NCBI RefSeq assembly: GCF_003985125.1
Contig: NZ_ML133565.1
Coordinates: 62,001 to 126,000 of the forward strand
Reading direction: 5' to 3'
Length of the DNA: 64,000 nucleotides
Source: Rhizobium phaseoli
GTDB taxonomy: Bacteria; Pseudomonadota; Alphaproteobacteria; Rhizobiales; Rhizobiaceae
Shown here one piece after another: positions 1 through 8,593 of the stretch (positions within the stretch are counted from its first letter, which is position 1; every line of letters begins with the position of its first letter). Below the pieces are notes generated by a model that was not told the origin of the DNA, did not search any database, and was given only the letters and a program-made list of their open reading frames with translations. The translations under genes were made by a program, and so were the position numbers.

Positions 1-438
1 GAAGGAGGACATCAGGTGTCGTTTCGATGTCCGTTCGAGGTGCGAGGCTTCGGTGTTCATCGAGACGTCGAGCGTTCCGAAGCCTGCGCCTGCCGCAAGG
101 ATCAGAAGGGCGGCGGTCAGGACGCCGGGAGCCAATGGAACCAAAAGGATGCACGCCCCGAACACCACGCAACCCGCAAGCGAGAACTTGTCGCTCTGCA
201 GTCGGTCAATAAACCGTCCGATCGTCACCATCAGAACAATCGCGCCCAGCGCGAACCCAAGAAGGAGGAAGCCAAGTTCTCCCTTGCTGATCGCAAGCCT
301 CGTCGAAACGAGCGGAAGGCTGGAAGCCCACGCTCCGATGCCTATTCCGGCCGCGAGGAAGAAAGCACAACATCTTGCCCGCTTTGACGAGCCGATGCGC
401 CGGAGCACGCCTGTTGGTGCTGGCCTGGTAAACAACAT
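1..438 (-). CDS. MFS transporter, N-terminal part (cut by window edge)
   Basis: The minus strand is open from an ATG at 438 to the first base of the window, giving 146 residues without a stop. After a basic start (MLFTRPAPTG) there are alternating hydrophobic segments, including FLAAGIGIGAWASSLPLV and LGFLLLGFALGAIVLMVTIG followed by RFIDRLQSDKF, the charged cytoplasmic loop expected between helices 2 and 3 of the major facilitator family. I infer an inner-membrane sugar or metabolite transporter, because it is the third gene of a run with a sugar isomerase and a Gfo/Idh oxidoreductase. The gap from the isomerase is 81 bases. The C-terminal two thirds lie outside the window. Confidence 0.75.
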   Translation of the reverse strand, partial: MLFTRPAPTGVLRRIGSSKRARCCAFFLAAGIGIGAWASSLPLVSTRLAISKGELGFLLLGFALGAIVLMVTIGRFIDRLQSDKFSLAGCVVFGACILLVPLAPGVLTAALLILAAGAGFGTLDVSMNTEASHLERTSKRHLMSSF

Positions 439-519
439 TGAGACACCTGATTATCGCGGAAGGTGGTGCTTGGCGGTCCCAGCTTGAAACAGTGAAGTCC
501 GCCGTCGAAGGTAAGTTTT

Positions 520-1395
520 CTAGGGGGCGAGTAAGTCACTCATCAGGTCTTTGAGTCTACGAGCGACCGCAAAACTGTTTTCTTGGTGATTGCGACGGCA
601 AAAGAGCTCGCAACTCCACCATCCCTCGTAGCCGGTTGCTCTGACGGCATCCGTCCACTCCTGAAGATTTAGCACCCCTTCTCCGGTAGGCACGTCCCGG
701 AGTACAGGCTCATCCGGAATGCCGCCATCGAACTTCAGGGAGTCGCAGACATGAATGCCGTAGAGCAGCTCCTTGTCGAGCTTGGCAATCCTCTCCGGCG
801 TGTCACCGGACGTGTAGCAATGCCAGAAATCCACGAGCAGCCGCAGATTATCGCGGCCCGCTTTCTCGATTACCCTGAGCTGCTTGTCCAGCGTATTGAG
901 CGGCGTCCATGACAGCGCTTCGAGATAGAGGATAAGATTGTGGTCGGCGGCAATCTCCGACAGCTCCCGCAGATTGGAAGCGGTAAGGTCGACCTGCTCA
1001 TCTTCTGGAAGGTCGACCAAACCCCTGTAGAGATCTGCCGCCGTTCGTTGCCCACGCGCGACCTCTAGACTCAGCGGTCCTGTAATCACTTCGACACCCT
1101 CAGCGCCCACGGCACCCGCGAGTTCGAACAGACGGTTTGCTTCCGCAAACAGTTTGGTCTTGTCATCCTTCTGGCGCTCAATATCAATGAGAAAGCCGAT
1201 TCCCGGGATGAATGTATCACCAACAAGGGATCTGAGCTCGCTTCTCGATAAGCCAGCGTCAAGGCAGTTCGCGATTTTGTCGCCAGACGCCTCTAAGCCG
1301 TCGAAGCCTATCTGCCGTGCAATTTCGACATCGATCGCTAACGTCGAATGCCGGGCGACCAGAGAATGAAGAATGATCTGATCAGGCTTTCTCAC
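520..1395 (-). CDS. Sugar phosphate isomerase/epimerase-like TIM-barrel protein
   Basis: The 291-residue protein has the layout of the xylose-isomerase-like/AP-endonuclease-2 TIM barrel. Candidate metal ligands lie at the usual strand ends: Glu159 in LYLEALSW, Asp189 and His192 in VDFWHCY, His215 in YGIHVCDS and Glu263 in WWSCELF. Family members isomerise or epimerise sugars or inositol derivatives, or dehydrate keto-inositols, in the cytoplasm. It lies 54 bases after a Gfo/Idh oxidoreductase and before an MFS transporter, so the three probably form one sugar or polyol operon. The exact substrate cannot be read from sequence. Confidence 0.85.
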   Translation of the reverse strand: MRKPDQIILHSLVARHSTLAIDVEIARQIGFDGLEASGDKIANCLDAGLSRSELRSLVGDTFIPGIGFLIDIERQKDDKTKLFAEANRLFELAGAVGAEGVEVITGPLSLEVARGQRTAADLYRGLVDLPEDEQVDLTASNLRELSEIAADHNLILYLEALSWTPLNTLDKQLRVIEKAGRDNLRLLVDFWHCYTSGDTPERIAKLDKELLYGIHVCDSLKFDGGIPDEPVLRDVPTGEGVLNLQEWTDAVRATGYEGWWSCELFCRRNHQENSFAVARRLKDLMSDLLAP

Positions 1396-1449
1396 CGTTG
1401 CTCTCCTTGATGATGTGCGTGCACGTTGCGGAGCAGCCGAGAACTCTGC

Positions 1450-2457
1450 TCATGCCGTGCCCCTCGGTTTGATGTCGACAACGTCGCCCGACTGGGTCGA
1501 CGCAATGATCGAGTTAATGGCGGCAAGGTTTGCCACGCTGTCCGCGCCAGTCGAAAGCCAGGTCGGCCTTCCATGAAGCCCGGTGACAAAATCCTGAATG
1601 GCAGCCACGTGCACGTCCTTGTCACGGATCGGAATAAGCTCGTTCTTGCCGCCGATCCTGCGCGTCAAAGTGCCGGATCCGCGACCGTAGAGCGTCCCAA
1701 TGGCGGTCAGCGATCCCTTCGAACCCGCAATCATGACCGTGTCTTCGATCTCGGCGGTCAGGAAGCTTTCATGTGCTTGGAAGATGCAGCCGTCATCCAT
1801 AGCGAGGACGAAGGCAAGGTGTTGCGACCCACCGCCCATCGGCTTCGAAATCCCGGTGGCCCGATGGGGCTCCGCGTCGGTCAAGAACCGGACAAGATCA
1901 ACGTCCTCGATTGCCGCGTCGAAGAAGATGTCGCCTTCCAGATCGGCGAGTTGACCACGGCGATTGGGTGAAGGATGAAATGCGCCGCCGCGCGCCACGA
2001 CAATCGAATGAATCTGGCCGATCTCGCCGTCGCGGATCAGGCGCTTCATCGTTTGATGAACGCTAGAAGCGCGCGCGATGTGATGAACGGCGAGCGTGAC
2101 CTTGAGGTCATGACAGAGCGACACGAGCCGGGCTGCCTCTTCACGCTCATTGCTGATCGGGCCATCACAGAGAATGTGTTTGCCCGCTTTTGCGGCTGCG
2201 GCGATGTGAAACGAGCGTCGCTCCCGCGTGGCGCTGACATAGACGAAACGCACATCGCGATCGGCCCACACTCGTTCGAGGTCGTCGGTCGCATTGGGGA
2301 TGTCAAGATCGCCGGCAAACGTGCCTGCGTAATGGGCATTGCGGCTGACCACCCATAGCGGTTGATGGCCAATCGAGCGTATCGCGGAAACCATTTGCTC
2401 GGTCGCGATGGTTTCCGTGCCCATGATCGCCCAACCGACTCTCTCGTTGCCTGCCAA
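1450..2457 (-). CDS. Gfo/Idh/MocA family NAD(P)-dependent oxidoreductase
   Basis: This 335-residue protein has an N-terminal Rossmann fold starting VGWAIMGTETIATEQM, with the glycine-rich loop somewhat altered, followed by the family feature AGKHILCDGPIS, the position that is usually EKP. The C-terminal half is the alpha/beta substrate domain. Members oxidise sugars, inositols or their derivatives. The frame opens with TTG at 2457 preceded by a weak GGGAA; an ATG lies 12 codons in, but starting there would delete the first beta strand. It is the first gene of the operon that continues with the isomerase and the MFS transporter, and it diverges from the XRE-like regulator at 2599. Confidence 0.85.
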   Translation of the reverse strand: MAGNERVGWAIMGTETIATEQMVSAIRSIGHQPLWVVSRNAHYAGTFAGDLDIPNATDDLERVWADRDVRFVYVSATRERRSFHIAAAAKAGKHILCDGPISNEREEAARLVSLCHDLKVTLAVHHIARASSVHQTMKRLIRDGEIGQIHSIVVARGGAFHPSPNRRGQLADLEGDIFFDAAIEDVDLVRFLTDAEPHRATGISKPMGGGSQHLAFVLAMDDGCIFQAHESFLTAEIEDTVMIAGSKGSLTAIGTLYGRGSGTLTRRIGGKNELIPIRDKDVHVAAIQDFVTGLHGRPTWLSTGADSVANLAAINSIIASTQSGDVVDIKPRGTA

Positions 2458-2598
2458 GTGGTGGATTCCCTAGTGTTTCATCGGCCACTATGGCGTTGGA
2501 TCCCTTATCGGAGCAATTTCGCAACGGGTTGAAGATGTTCTCAAAGTGGCGTAGAATTAGCGTCAGAGTGCTTCAGGTTCGAGCTTTGGGATAGGGTC
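2458..2598. promoter_or_regulatory. Divergent promoter region between Gfo operon and XRE-like regulator
   Basis: These 141 bases separate divergently transcribed genes, so both promoters must lie here. I cannot assign a confident -35/-10 pair by eye. Control of the sugar operon by the adjacent regulator is an inference from arrangement only. Confidence 0.45.
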
Positions 2599-3423
2599 AT
2601 GAACTATATGATGGACGATCCGGCGTCGTTTGCCGCCAACTTGCGAACGCTGTGTGATCGCCAAGGCTCGGTGGCGGCCGTGTGCCGCAAGATCAAGGTC
2701 AATCGCCAACAATTCAACAAATATCTTTCCGGTGCCCATCTGCCTGCAGCGGCTAATATGCGTATTATTGCAAATTATTTCGGCTTGAGCGTGCCGATCC
2801 TGTTTTCCGACCCCGAGGAGTTCCGAACGCTCGTTGATGGTAACTTCTTTCATGCTATGTCGGCGGTCAGGCAACTGCCGGAATTTGCGCGTTTCGTTTC
2901 CGCAATGCTTGTCGAAAATTCCGTTCCCGACAGCGATCTCGTCGGAGTCTACGACCGATACCAATTCTCCTCAATCTACAAGGGCTTCGTGTTGAAGTCC
3001 GCATTCTGCATATACAGAGCAAACCAGTTCCTGCAGCATTATTACGTCGAGCGTTTCCCCAGTTTCGATGATCCCAAGAAGATGGAATATGTCTTCAAGT
3101 ATTATGGTTTCTGTTTTCCAGTGGCGGATCGGTTATTCACAGCCGATTTCGAGGGCATTCAGTCGAACGAGCTGACCTTCGGCGTCTATGCTCAGGTCAA
3201 GCGCAACTCCAAGAAGTTCATGTTCGGGATTTCGAGTGGAATTGCGGCGACAGTGTTTCGTCAGCCTTACTCGACTAAGGTCGCCTTACATTACAGGGGA
3301 CCCGGTTTATTGAAGAGGGAGCAGCTGAAAGGGATCACCGTCATGGACAAAAACGATCCGGCGATCCCTCGAGAGGCACTTCAATATCTGGGCGATGGCT
3401 CAGACATGATTCAGATGTCATGA
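2599..3423 (+). CDS. XRE-like helix-turn-helix transcriptional regulator
   Basis: The 274-residue protein begins with a helix-turn-helix of the XRE/Cro type at about residues 9-60: a helix around FAANLRTLCDRQGSVAAVC, then KIKVNRQQFNKYLSGAHLP as turn and recognition helix. The remaining 200 residues are aromatic-rich (for example LKSAFCIYRANQFLQHYYVE and VFKYYGFCFPV) and have no motif I recognise. They are probably a ligand-sensing or oligomerisation domain. It diverges from the sugar operon at 2457 and converges with the unknown gene at 4153-3458. A local regulator is the simplest reading. Confidence 0.75.
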   Translation: MNYMMDDPASFAANLRTLCDRQGSVAAVCRKIKVNRQQFNKYLSGAHLPAAANMRIIANYFGLSVPILFSDPEEFRTLVDGNFFHAMSAVRQLPEFARFVSAMLVENSVPDSDLVGVYDRYQFSSIYKGFVLKSAFCIYRANQFLQHYYVERFPSFDDPKKMEYVFKYYGFCFPVADRLFTADFEGIQSNELTFGVYAQVKRNSKKFMFGISSGIAATVFRQPYSTKVALHYRGPGLLKREQLKGITVMDKNDPAIPREALQYLGDGSDMIQMS

Positions 3424-3457
3424 TCGGCTAACCCTGGCGCCCTGTCGCAATCGTCGA

Positions 3458-4153
3458 TCAGGGGTGAAGCTCGACGGCAAGCCACACGGAATCGGTATCA
3501 CAGTAGTAGCGGTGCCATGGGTAAGTCCATTTGTTTTCGCCGGTAACGCGGCAGAAGGGGTCGTGTGAATAGCCGATCGGCATCACGACATCTTCGTACA
3601 GCGTTCCCTGATCGCGTTCGTGGAATTTCTGCATGCGACCAAGCCCATGGATCTGCGTATGGACCTCGAGGAAGGGGTGCTCGTTGTGGATGAAGCAGTC
3701 GGTGTCGCCTGGCGCCCACCACAGGTTGAGCTTGAGCGTGAAGGGCTGTTCCGCCGTTGGAGCTGCGTGCTCGTTTGTGAACACCTTGGGGTCGACCGTA
3801 ACCGTTCCGATCTCGTCCTGCGCCGAAATGAACAGCGGCGTGTCGCGCGGGAAGCTGCGGATTCTGTTGCCGAGCCAGTCCCATCCTCGAAACTGAGCAC
3901 CGCCCAAATTGGTCGCCTTGCGGACCTTGATCAATGCAGCTCGCTCTGCCGACTTGATTCTGCCGCCCTTCAACCATGTTGATTTCCACGCCGGAACGAT
4001 TGCAGGATGATCGGTGCCGGTGATCATCGGCGAGGGGCTGATGTTGACAACGACAGCATCTTCGACGTCGAGATCGACGACGTTTTCTACAAGCTTCGCC
4101 GAGATGAAATCGTCTGCAAATGCGAGGTCTCTGGTCTGGTTATGCACGATCAT
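3458..4153 (-). CDS. Unrecognised 231-residue protein, possibly cupin-like
   Basis: I do not recognise this family. The protein is soluble, with no signal peptide or membrane segment. It is rich in W, H, D and P, with blocks such as FRGWDWLGNRIRSFPRDTPL, NLWWAPGDTDCFIHNEHPF and the C-terminal TYPWHRYYCDTDSVWLAVEL. The spacing of histidines and acidic residues over short beta-like stretches would suit a cupin-type double-stranded beta helix, but this is a guess. The start ATG at 4153 has only a weak GGGA upstream. It lies tail-to-tail with the XRE-like regulator. Confidence 0.6.
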   Translation of the reverse strand: MIVHNQTRDLAFADDFISAKLVENVVDLDVEDAVVVNISPSPMITGTDHPAIVPAWKSTWLKGGRIKSAERAALIKVRKATNLGGAQFRGWDWLGNRIRSFPRDTPLFISAQDEIGTVTVDPKVFTNEHAAPTAEQPFTLKLNLWWAPGDTDCFIHNEHPFLEVHTQIHGLGRMQKFHERDQGTLYEDVVMPIGYSHDPFCRVTGENKWTYPWHRYYCDTDSVWLAVELHP

Positions 4154-4472
4154 GGATCCCGAATGATGGAGATGATTACATCAAGCCATTTCGGGCGCGC
4201 CAAATAAATTGCGCGATAGTGCGATTAGCGGCGCAAAATGATTATCTTTTTGCGTCAATATGCGAAGGGAATGCGTTGGCGCAGTGGCCCGCAGGCAAGG
4301 GCCACGGTGAGCCCGAACCTTTGCAGGGCGAATGTTTGTTGAATGCCAAGGCGGAAGGGCCTGCGATCCTTCGCGTTACTTGCGTCATACTGCTCATCGC
4401 TTATCACCGCAGCGAAATTTGATCGAGAAGATTGCTGAATTATTCTTCATCGACAACCATTGGGGATGGAAG
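4154..4472. other. 319-base intergenic region with inverted repeat upstream of the lyase gene
   Basis: The region separates the minus-strand unknown gene from the plus-strand lyase and must hold both promoters. It contains a GC/AT-alternating stretch with an inverted repeat (TTGCGC at 4209-4214 and GCGCAA at 4231-4236) followed by AT-rich sequence with a second GCG-flanked block near 4250-4265. This is a plausible operator, but the target protein is unknown. The lyase reading frame stays open upstream to 4332, but that stretch does not look like protein. Confidence 0.35.
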
Positions 4473-5909
4473 ATGGAAGACGCAGCACTGGTGCCTGAAG
4501 CATCGAGCATTCGCTTCGAGGCGGATTCACTCGGGCATGTCCCGGTCCCGGCTTCGGCCTATTATGGGGCTCAGACGGCGCGCGCGATCGCAAATTTTCA
4601 GATCTCCGGCATTCCGATCGGCCACTACCCCGACCTTATCCGATCTCTCGCCTATGTTAAGAAGGCAGCAGCCAGCGCCAACTTTATCCTTGGGGACCTG
4701 TCGGAAGACAAAAAGGACGCGATCCTCCGCGCGTGCGACGAGGTTGCCGAAGGACTGTTTGCCGATCAGTTCGTCCTTGACGTCTTCCAGGGCGGCGCCG
4801 GCACATCCACCAACATGAATATGAATGAGGTGATCGCAAATCGCGCGCTCGAGCACCTTGATCTGCCGCGCGGGCGATTTGACGTCATTCATCCAAACAA
4901 CGATGTCAATTTGTCTCAGTCGACCAATGACGTTTATCCAACCGCCATCCGATTGGCCCTCGTCCTCTCGACACGGAAATTGCTAGATGCGCTGGAATAC
5001 CTTTCGGCCTCGTTTGACCGTAAGGCAGGGGAGTTCGGCAGCATCTTGAAGCTCGGCAGGACCCAACTTCAAGATGCCGTCCCTATGACGCTCGGCCAAG
5101 AGTTCACCGCTTTTGCAGTGACCTTACGGGAGGATATGTCACGACTGACTGAGGCGGTTGCCCTGTTTCATGAGGTCAACCTCGGCGGTACGGCAATCGG
5201 CACCGGGATCACCGCCGATCCCCGCTACGCCTCAACGGCGATAGGTGAGCTGGCAGCGGTCTCCGGTGTGCCTCTGCGGCCGGCCAGCGACTTTGTCGAA
5301 GCGTGTTGGGATACCGGTGCTTTCGTCCTGTTTTCCGGTACCTTGAAACGAACCGCCGTCAAGATATCGAAAATTTGCAATGACCTTCGGCTCCTGTCGA
5401 GCGGGCCTCGCGGCGGCTTCGGGGAAATCACGCTGCCGCCGATGCAGCCCGGCTCGTCGATCATGCCCGGCAAGGTCAATCCCGTCATTCCCGAAATGGT
5501 CAACCAAGTCGCTTTTCAGGTCATCGGCTCTGATCTTGTCGTCACCATGGCTGCAGAAGGCGGGCAGCTGCAGTTGAATGCCTTCGAACCTGTCATTGTC
5601 TTCAATTTACTTCAGTCGATATCGTTGATGACGAGCGCTTTCCGCACATTGGCCGACAGATGCGTCGCCGGCATTGTCGCCAATGAGGAGGCTTGCCGGC
5701 AGAACCTCGAAGCGGGTACGGCGCTTGCAACCGCATTAACGTCGCTCATCGGTTACGAGAAGGCGGCAGAGCTCGCAAAGCAGATACTCTCCACCGGCAG
5801 GACAATGCGGGAATTGCTGGAGGAGGACAGCAGCCTCTCTTCGAGCCTTATCGAACAGGCTCTCGAGGTGAAGTCGTTGACGCAGCCTATCAGGCTTCGG
5901 CGGGTTTGA
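4473..5909 (+). CDS. Aspartate ammonia-lyase / fumarase-superfamily lyase
   Basis: With the start at ATG 4473, preceded by GGGGATGG, the protein has 478 residues, the normal length for aspartase. Family features are the N-terminal YYGAQTARAIANF, the substrate loop GGAGTSTNMNMNEVIANRA, HPNNDVNLSQSTNDVYPTAI, and the signature GSSIMPGKVNPVIPEM near residue 328 holding the catalytic serine loop. Aspartase reversibly converts L-aspartate to fumarate and ammonia. Class II fumarases and argininosuccinate lyases share the fold, and the GGAGTSTNMN loop favours aspartase. It stands alone on the plus strand, converging with a DeoR regulator 4 bases beyond its stop. Confidence 0.88.
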   Translation: MEDAALVPEASSIRFEADSLGHVPVPASAYYGAQTARAIANFQISGIPIGHYPDLIRSLAYVKKAAASANFILGDLSEDKKDAILRACDEVAEGLFADQFVLDVFQGGAGTSTNMNMNEVIANRALEHLDLPRGRFDVIHPNNDVNLSQSTNDVYPTAIRLALVLSTRKLLDALEYLSASFDRKAGEFGSILKLGRTQLQDAVPMTLGQEFTAFAVTLREDMSRLTEAVALFHEVNLGGTAIGTGITADPRYASTAIGELAAVSGVPLRPASDFVEACWDTGAFVLFSGTLKRTAVKISKICNDLRLLSSGPRGGFGEITLPPMQPGSSIMPGKVNPVIPEMVNQVAFQVIGSDLVVTMAAEGGQLQLNAFEPVIVFNLLQSISLMTSAFRTLADRCVAGIVANEEACRQNLEAGTALATALTSLIGYEKAAELAKQILSTGRTMRELLEEDSSLSSSLIEQALEVKSLTQPIRLRRV

Positions 5910-5913
5910 AGTG

Positions 5914-6681
5914 TTAGTCGGCGCGGATGATCCGATAGCCCGCCTGCTCAAGGGCATCGCCTTCGCTGGAGTCGAGCGTCTCGTCGAGGACCAAATGATC
6001 GACGTCCCTGGCGTCGCCAATCCTGTACGGCGCGTGTTCATGGAATTTACCCGACGTGGCCATCACGATGGTGGTTCGGCTGTTCTTGATCAGCGTCTTT
6101 TTGAACTGAGCTTCGCCGAAGTGATGGACTCGAATTCCCCATTCGGCTGAGATGGAGCAGCCTCCAACAAAACTTCGATCGATGATCGTGTTTTCGAGAA
6201 ACGAGACTGCCGCGGCATCGACGCTGCCACCAATCGCATGGTCGACCAGTCCGCCCACCAGAATGAGAGGATGCGCTGCTCTCGTCTTCACGGCAAAAGC
6301 CACGTCGATCGAATTTGTCGCCACAGCGACCTGACGATCGGTGGGAAGGTAGTCGACCAAAGCGATGTTGGTGGTGCCACTATCGATGAAGACAAGCTCA
6401 CCGTCCTCAATAGTCCGAGCTGCGGCGCGCGCAAGCCTGCGCTTCTCGTTCAGGTCCTGAGTCAGCCGCATCGAGAAGGGTAGAGCGGAGCCTGGTATCG
6501 GCAGCGCGCCGCCATAGACCCGTCTGCAACGGCCCTCCGCCGCAAGCAGGCGCAGATCGCGCCGAATGGCGTCTTCAGATACATCAAATTCGATCGCCAG
6601 CGATGCGGCCACGACGTTTTGCCCAGCGGCCAATCGCATGGCGATCATCTCTCGACGCGACAGGGAAAGCTCGAGCTTCAT
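5914..6681 (-). CDS. DeoR-family transcriptional regulator (first of two)
   Basis: The 255-residue protein has an N-terminal DeoR helix-turn-helix (about residues 8-58, with EFDVSEDAIRRDLRLLAAEG and the VYGGAL segment that follows it) and a C-terminal DeoRC sensor domain. The sensor has the phosphosugar-pocket features IDSGTTNIALVDYL, ATNSIDVA and GGLVDHAIGGSV. DeoRC domains bind phosphorylated sugars and release DNA. It is the last gene of the HAD-DeoR-GH3-DeoR set, 91 bases after the GH3 gene. That gap could hold its own promoter. Confidence 0.88.
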   Translation of the reverse strand: MKLELSLSRREMIAMRLAAGQNVVAASLAIEFDVSEDAIRRDLRLLAAEGRCRRVYGGALPIPGSALPFSMRLTQDLNEKRRLARAAARTIEDGELVFIDSGTTNIALVDYLPTDRQVAVATNSIDVAFAVKTRAAHPLILVGGLVDHAIGGSVDAAAVSFLENTIIDRSFVGGCSISAEWGIRVHHFGEAQFKKTLIKNSRTTIVMATSGKFHEHAPYRIGDARDVDHLVLDETLDSSEGDALEQAGYRIIRAD

Positions 6682-6772
6682 GGCAACAAACCGCAGGCCT
6701 CCGATGGTGGGGGCAAGACAGCGGACGAAACGCGGTCGCCGGCGTTGGGAGAGATCTTATCTGCAAACGTCG

Positions 6773-7774
6773 TCATGTGGCTGCCATCCTGCGAATTCGA
6801 TCCGCGGCTTCCGCCAGTCGCGTCGCTGGGAGCGTGCCGCGTTCGACGGCATCGACTATCGATGAGGAAAGATTTTCAAGATTGGCGCTGCCTGCAACGA
6901 GCAAAAGATCGGCGCCTGCGACCAATGATGCGATTGCCGTTTCCGCGAGCGAGCGATCGCGCATGGTTGCAGGAGCGTCGAGGTCGTCGCTGACGATCAG
7001 ACCTGAAAAACCGAACTCTTTTCGTAGCAAAGAGATGATCGCCGGAGACGTGCAGGCGGGCTCGGCTGGATCGATCGAGCGAACAACCGTCGGTCCGACC
7101 ATGACCGCCTTTGAGCCGGCGTGAATTGCCGCCCTGAACGTGGCCGCGTTAGCCAAGATTTCGTCAAGCGGCGTTTCAAGAGCAACGTCCTCAACAGCCG
7201 GATCTCCCGCGAGATCGTTAAAGCCTGGAAAATGCTTGGTCGCCGAAGCAATTCCCGCGCGTTGCACCCCAGTTACAAAGGCCTGCACCAGACGCGCGAC
7301 CTCAATAGGGTCGGAACTCATCGTCCGCTTTTCAAGCCACGGGTTCGTGCCGGTGACGACATCGGCTACCGGAGCGAGAAAGAGTGTGACACCAAGCGCT
7401 CGGGCGGCGACAGCCATCTCAAAGCAGCGATTTTCGAGTTCCTGTCTGTCCATCGCAAGGGCCTCATCGAGACGCGGCAGCTCCGGGACGATGCCCTTGA
7501 GACGCTCGATTCCAGCCAACTCCTGATCGACGGCTACAATCAGATCAGGCCGAAGCCTCGTCAGCTTCTCAAGACGTGCCGCGAAAATCTCAGCCGTCTC
7601 GGATCGCAGGCGGTCGTCAGACATCGATCTGGCGACATATTCAGCCCGCGTTTCTCCGATCAGGATGGACCAGCCCCCGTTTTCAACAAACGGTACCATT
7701 ACCTCGTCGAAGTCGAGGTTGGCGAATGCTGGCAGCAGGACAGCATGGGCATCCTCACGGATTGTGAAATTCAT
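6773..7774 (-). CDS. Glycoside hydrolase family 3 (NagZ-like) protein with altered catalytic dyad
   Basis: This 333-residue protein has the single-domain GH3 layout of beta-N-acetylhexosaminidase NagZ: AVDQEL near 81-86, KHFPGF at 180-185 and the nucleophile motif VSDDLDAP at 261-268 (Asp263 likely nucleophile). In NagZ the loop after KHFPGHG carries an Asp-Ser/Thr-His acid/base dyad. Here the loop reads NDLAGDPAVEDVAL and has no histidine, so the usual general acid is missing. It has no signal peptide, so it is cytosolic. It starts 3 bases after a DeoR gene ends, implying co-translation. It may act on another sugar, use a phosphorolytic mechanism, or only bind. Confidence 0.82.
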   Translation of the reverse strand: MNFTIREDAHAVLLPAFANLDFDEVMVPFVENGGWSILIGETRAEYVARSMSDDRLRSETAEIFAARLEKLTRLRPDLIVAVDQELAGIERLKGIVPELPRLDEALAMDRQELENRCFEMAVAARALGVTLFLAPVADVVTGTNPWLEKRTMSSDPIEVARLVQAFVTGVQRAGIASATKHFPGFNDLAGDPAVEDVALETPLDEILANAATFRAAIHAGSKAVMVGPTVVRSIDPAEPACTSPAIISLLRKEFGFSGLIVSDDLDAPATMRDRSLAETAIASLVAGADLLLVAGSANLENLSSSIVDAVERGTLPATRLAEAADRIRRMAAT

Positions 7775-7777
7775 GAG

Positions 7778-8593
7778 CTATTTTTCTCCTGTCGAATTGT
7801 CCGCTTTTGATCTGGCCTCGACTACCTCGACACCGGCTTCTCTTATCCTCGAGATCAACGGTTCGCTCGTCGTTGTGGTGTAGAGCGTAGATATCGTCGA
7901 GATCGGCGCAACTTCGTAAGTTGCATTGCGGCCAAGCTTGTCGTGTGAAGCCAGGAGAAGCGTCTTTCCAGCCGCCTTCATCATCGCAGCCTTTAAAAAG
8001 GCATCCTCAATGTCGTCGGCCCGCAGTGTCAGGTTCTCGTCGACCCCGCAGGTTCCGAGAACGCAGATATCTGCGCGGACGCCCCGCACGGTCTCCGCTG
8101 TGAGCGCTCCGGTGGCGCTCCGTGTCAGGCGGTTGAGTTTGCCGCCGAGGAACGTGACGTCGGCAATCGGATGGTCGAGTGCGGCGGCAGCGATGTCTAT
8201 CGACGTCGTCAGGATCCTAACCTGCAACGACGGCGGCAGGTTGCGCAAGAAGTGGAGAACAGTCGTGCTGGAATCGACGAAAATTGTGACGTCGTTAGGA
8301 ATGCTGGCTGCCGCCGCGCGCCCGATCGCTGATTTGTCAGGTGCATCCAAGGCTTCTCGCCGCCTGAAATCGAGGACGGGTGCGGAAAGGCGCATTGCCC
8401 CGCCATGGAATCGCTGCACCAGCCGGGCATCGACGAGTTCCTTCAGGTCGCGACGGATCGAATCTTCCGAGACGCAGAGTTCGCGGGCGATTGCTGTTGC
8501 GAGTACGCGGCCCTCTTTATTGATCCTCTCGAGCAAGATGGCCTGGCGTTCTTCCGGCGAAGACGTAGGCACGACCTCGTGTCTGTTCTTCAT
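7778..8593 (-). CDS. DeoR-family transcriptional regulator (second of two)
   Basis: The ATG at 8593 overlaps the HAD gene stop as ATGA, so I prefer it to the GTG two codons upstream. The product has 271 residues: an N-terminal DeoR helix-turn-helix (RQAILLERINKEGRVLATAI, then CVSEDSIRRDLKELVDARLV and the FHGGAM segment) and a DeoRC sensor domain with FVDSSTTVLHFL, TTSIDIAAA and FLGGKLNRLTRSATGAL. It is translationally coupled to a HAD phosphatase upstream and a GH3 protein downstream, as expected for a regulator responding to a phosphosugar made by the same operon. Confidence 0.88.
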   Translation of the reverse strand: MKNRHEVVPTSSPEERQAILLERINKEGRVLATAIARELCVSEDSIRRDLKELVDARLVQRFHGGAMRLSAPVLDFRRREALDAPDKSAIGRAAAASIPNDVTIFVDSSTTVLHFLRNLPPSLQVRILTTSIDIAAAALDHPIADVTFLGGKLNRLTRSATGALTAETVRGVRADICVLGTCGVDENLTLRADDIEDAFLKAAMMKAAGKTLLLASHDKLGRNATYEVAPISTISTLYTTTTSEPLISRIREAGVEVVEARSKADNSTGEK

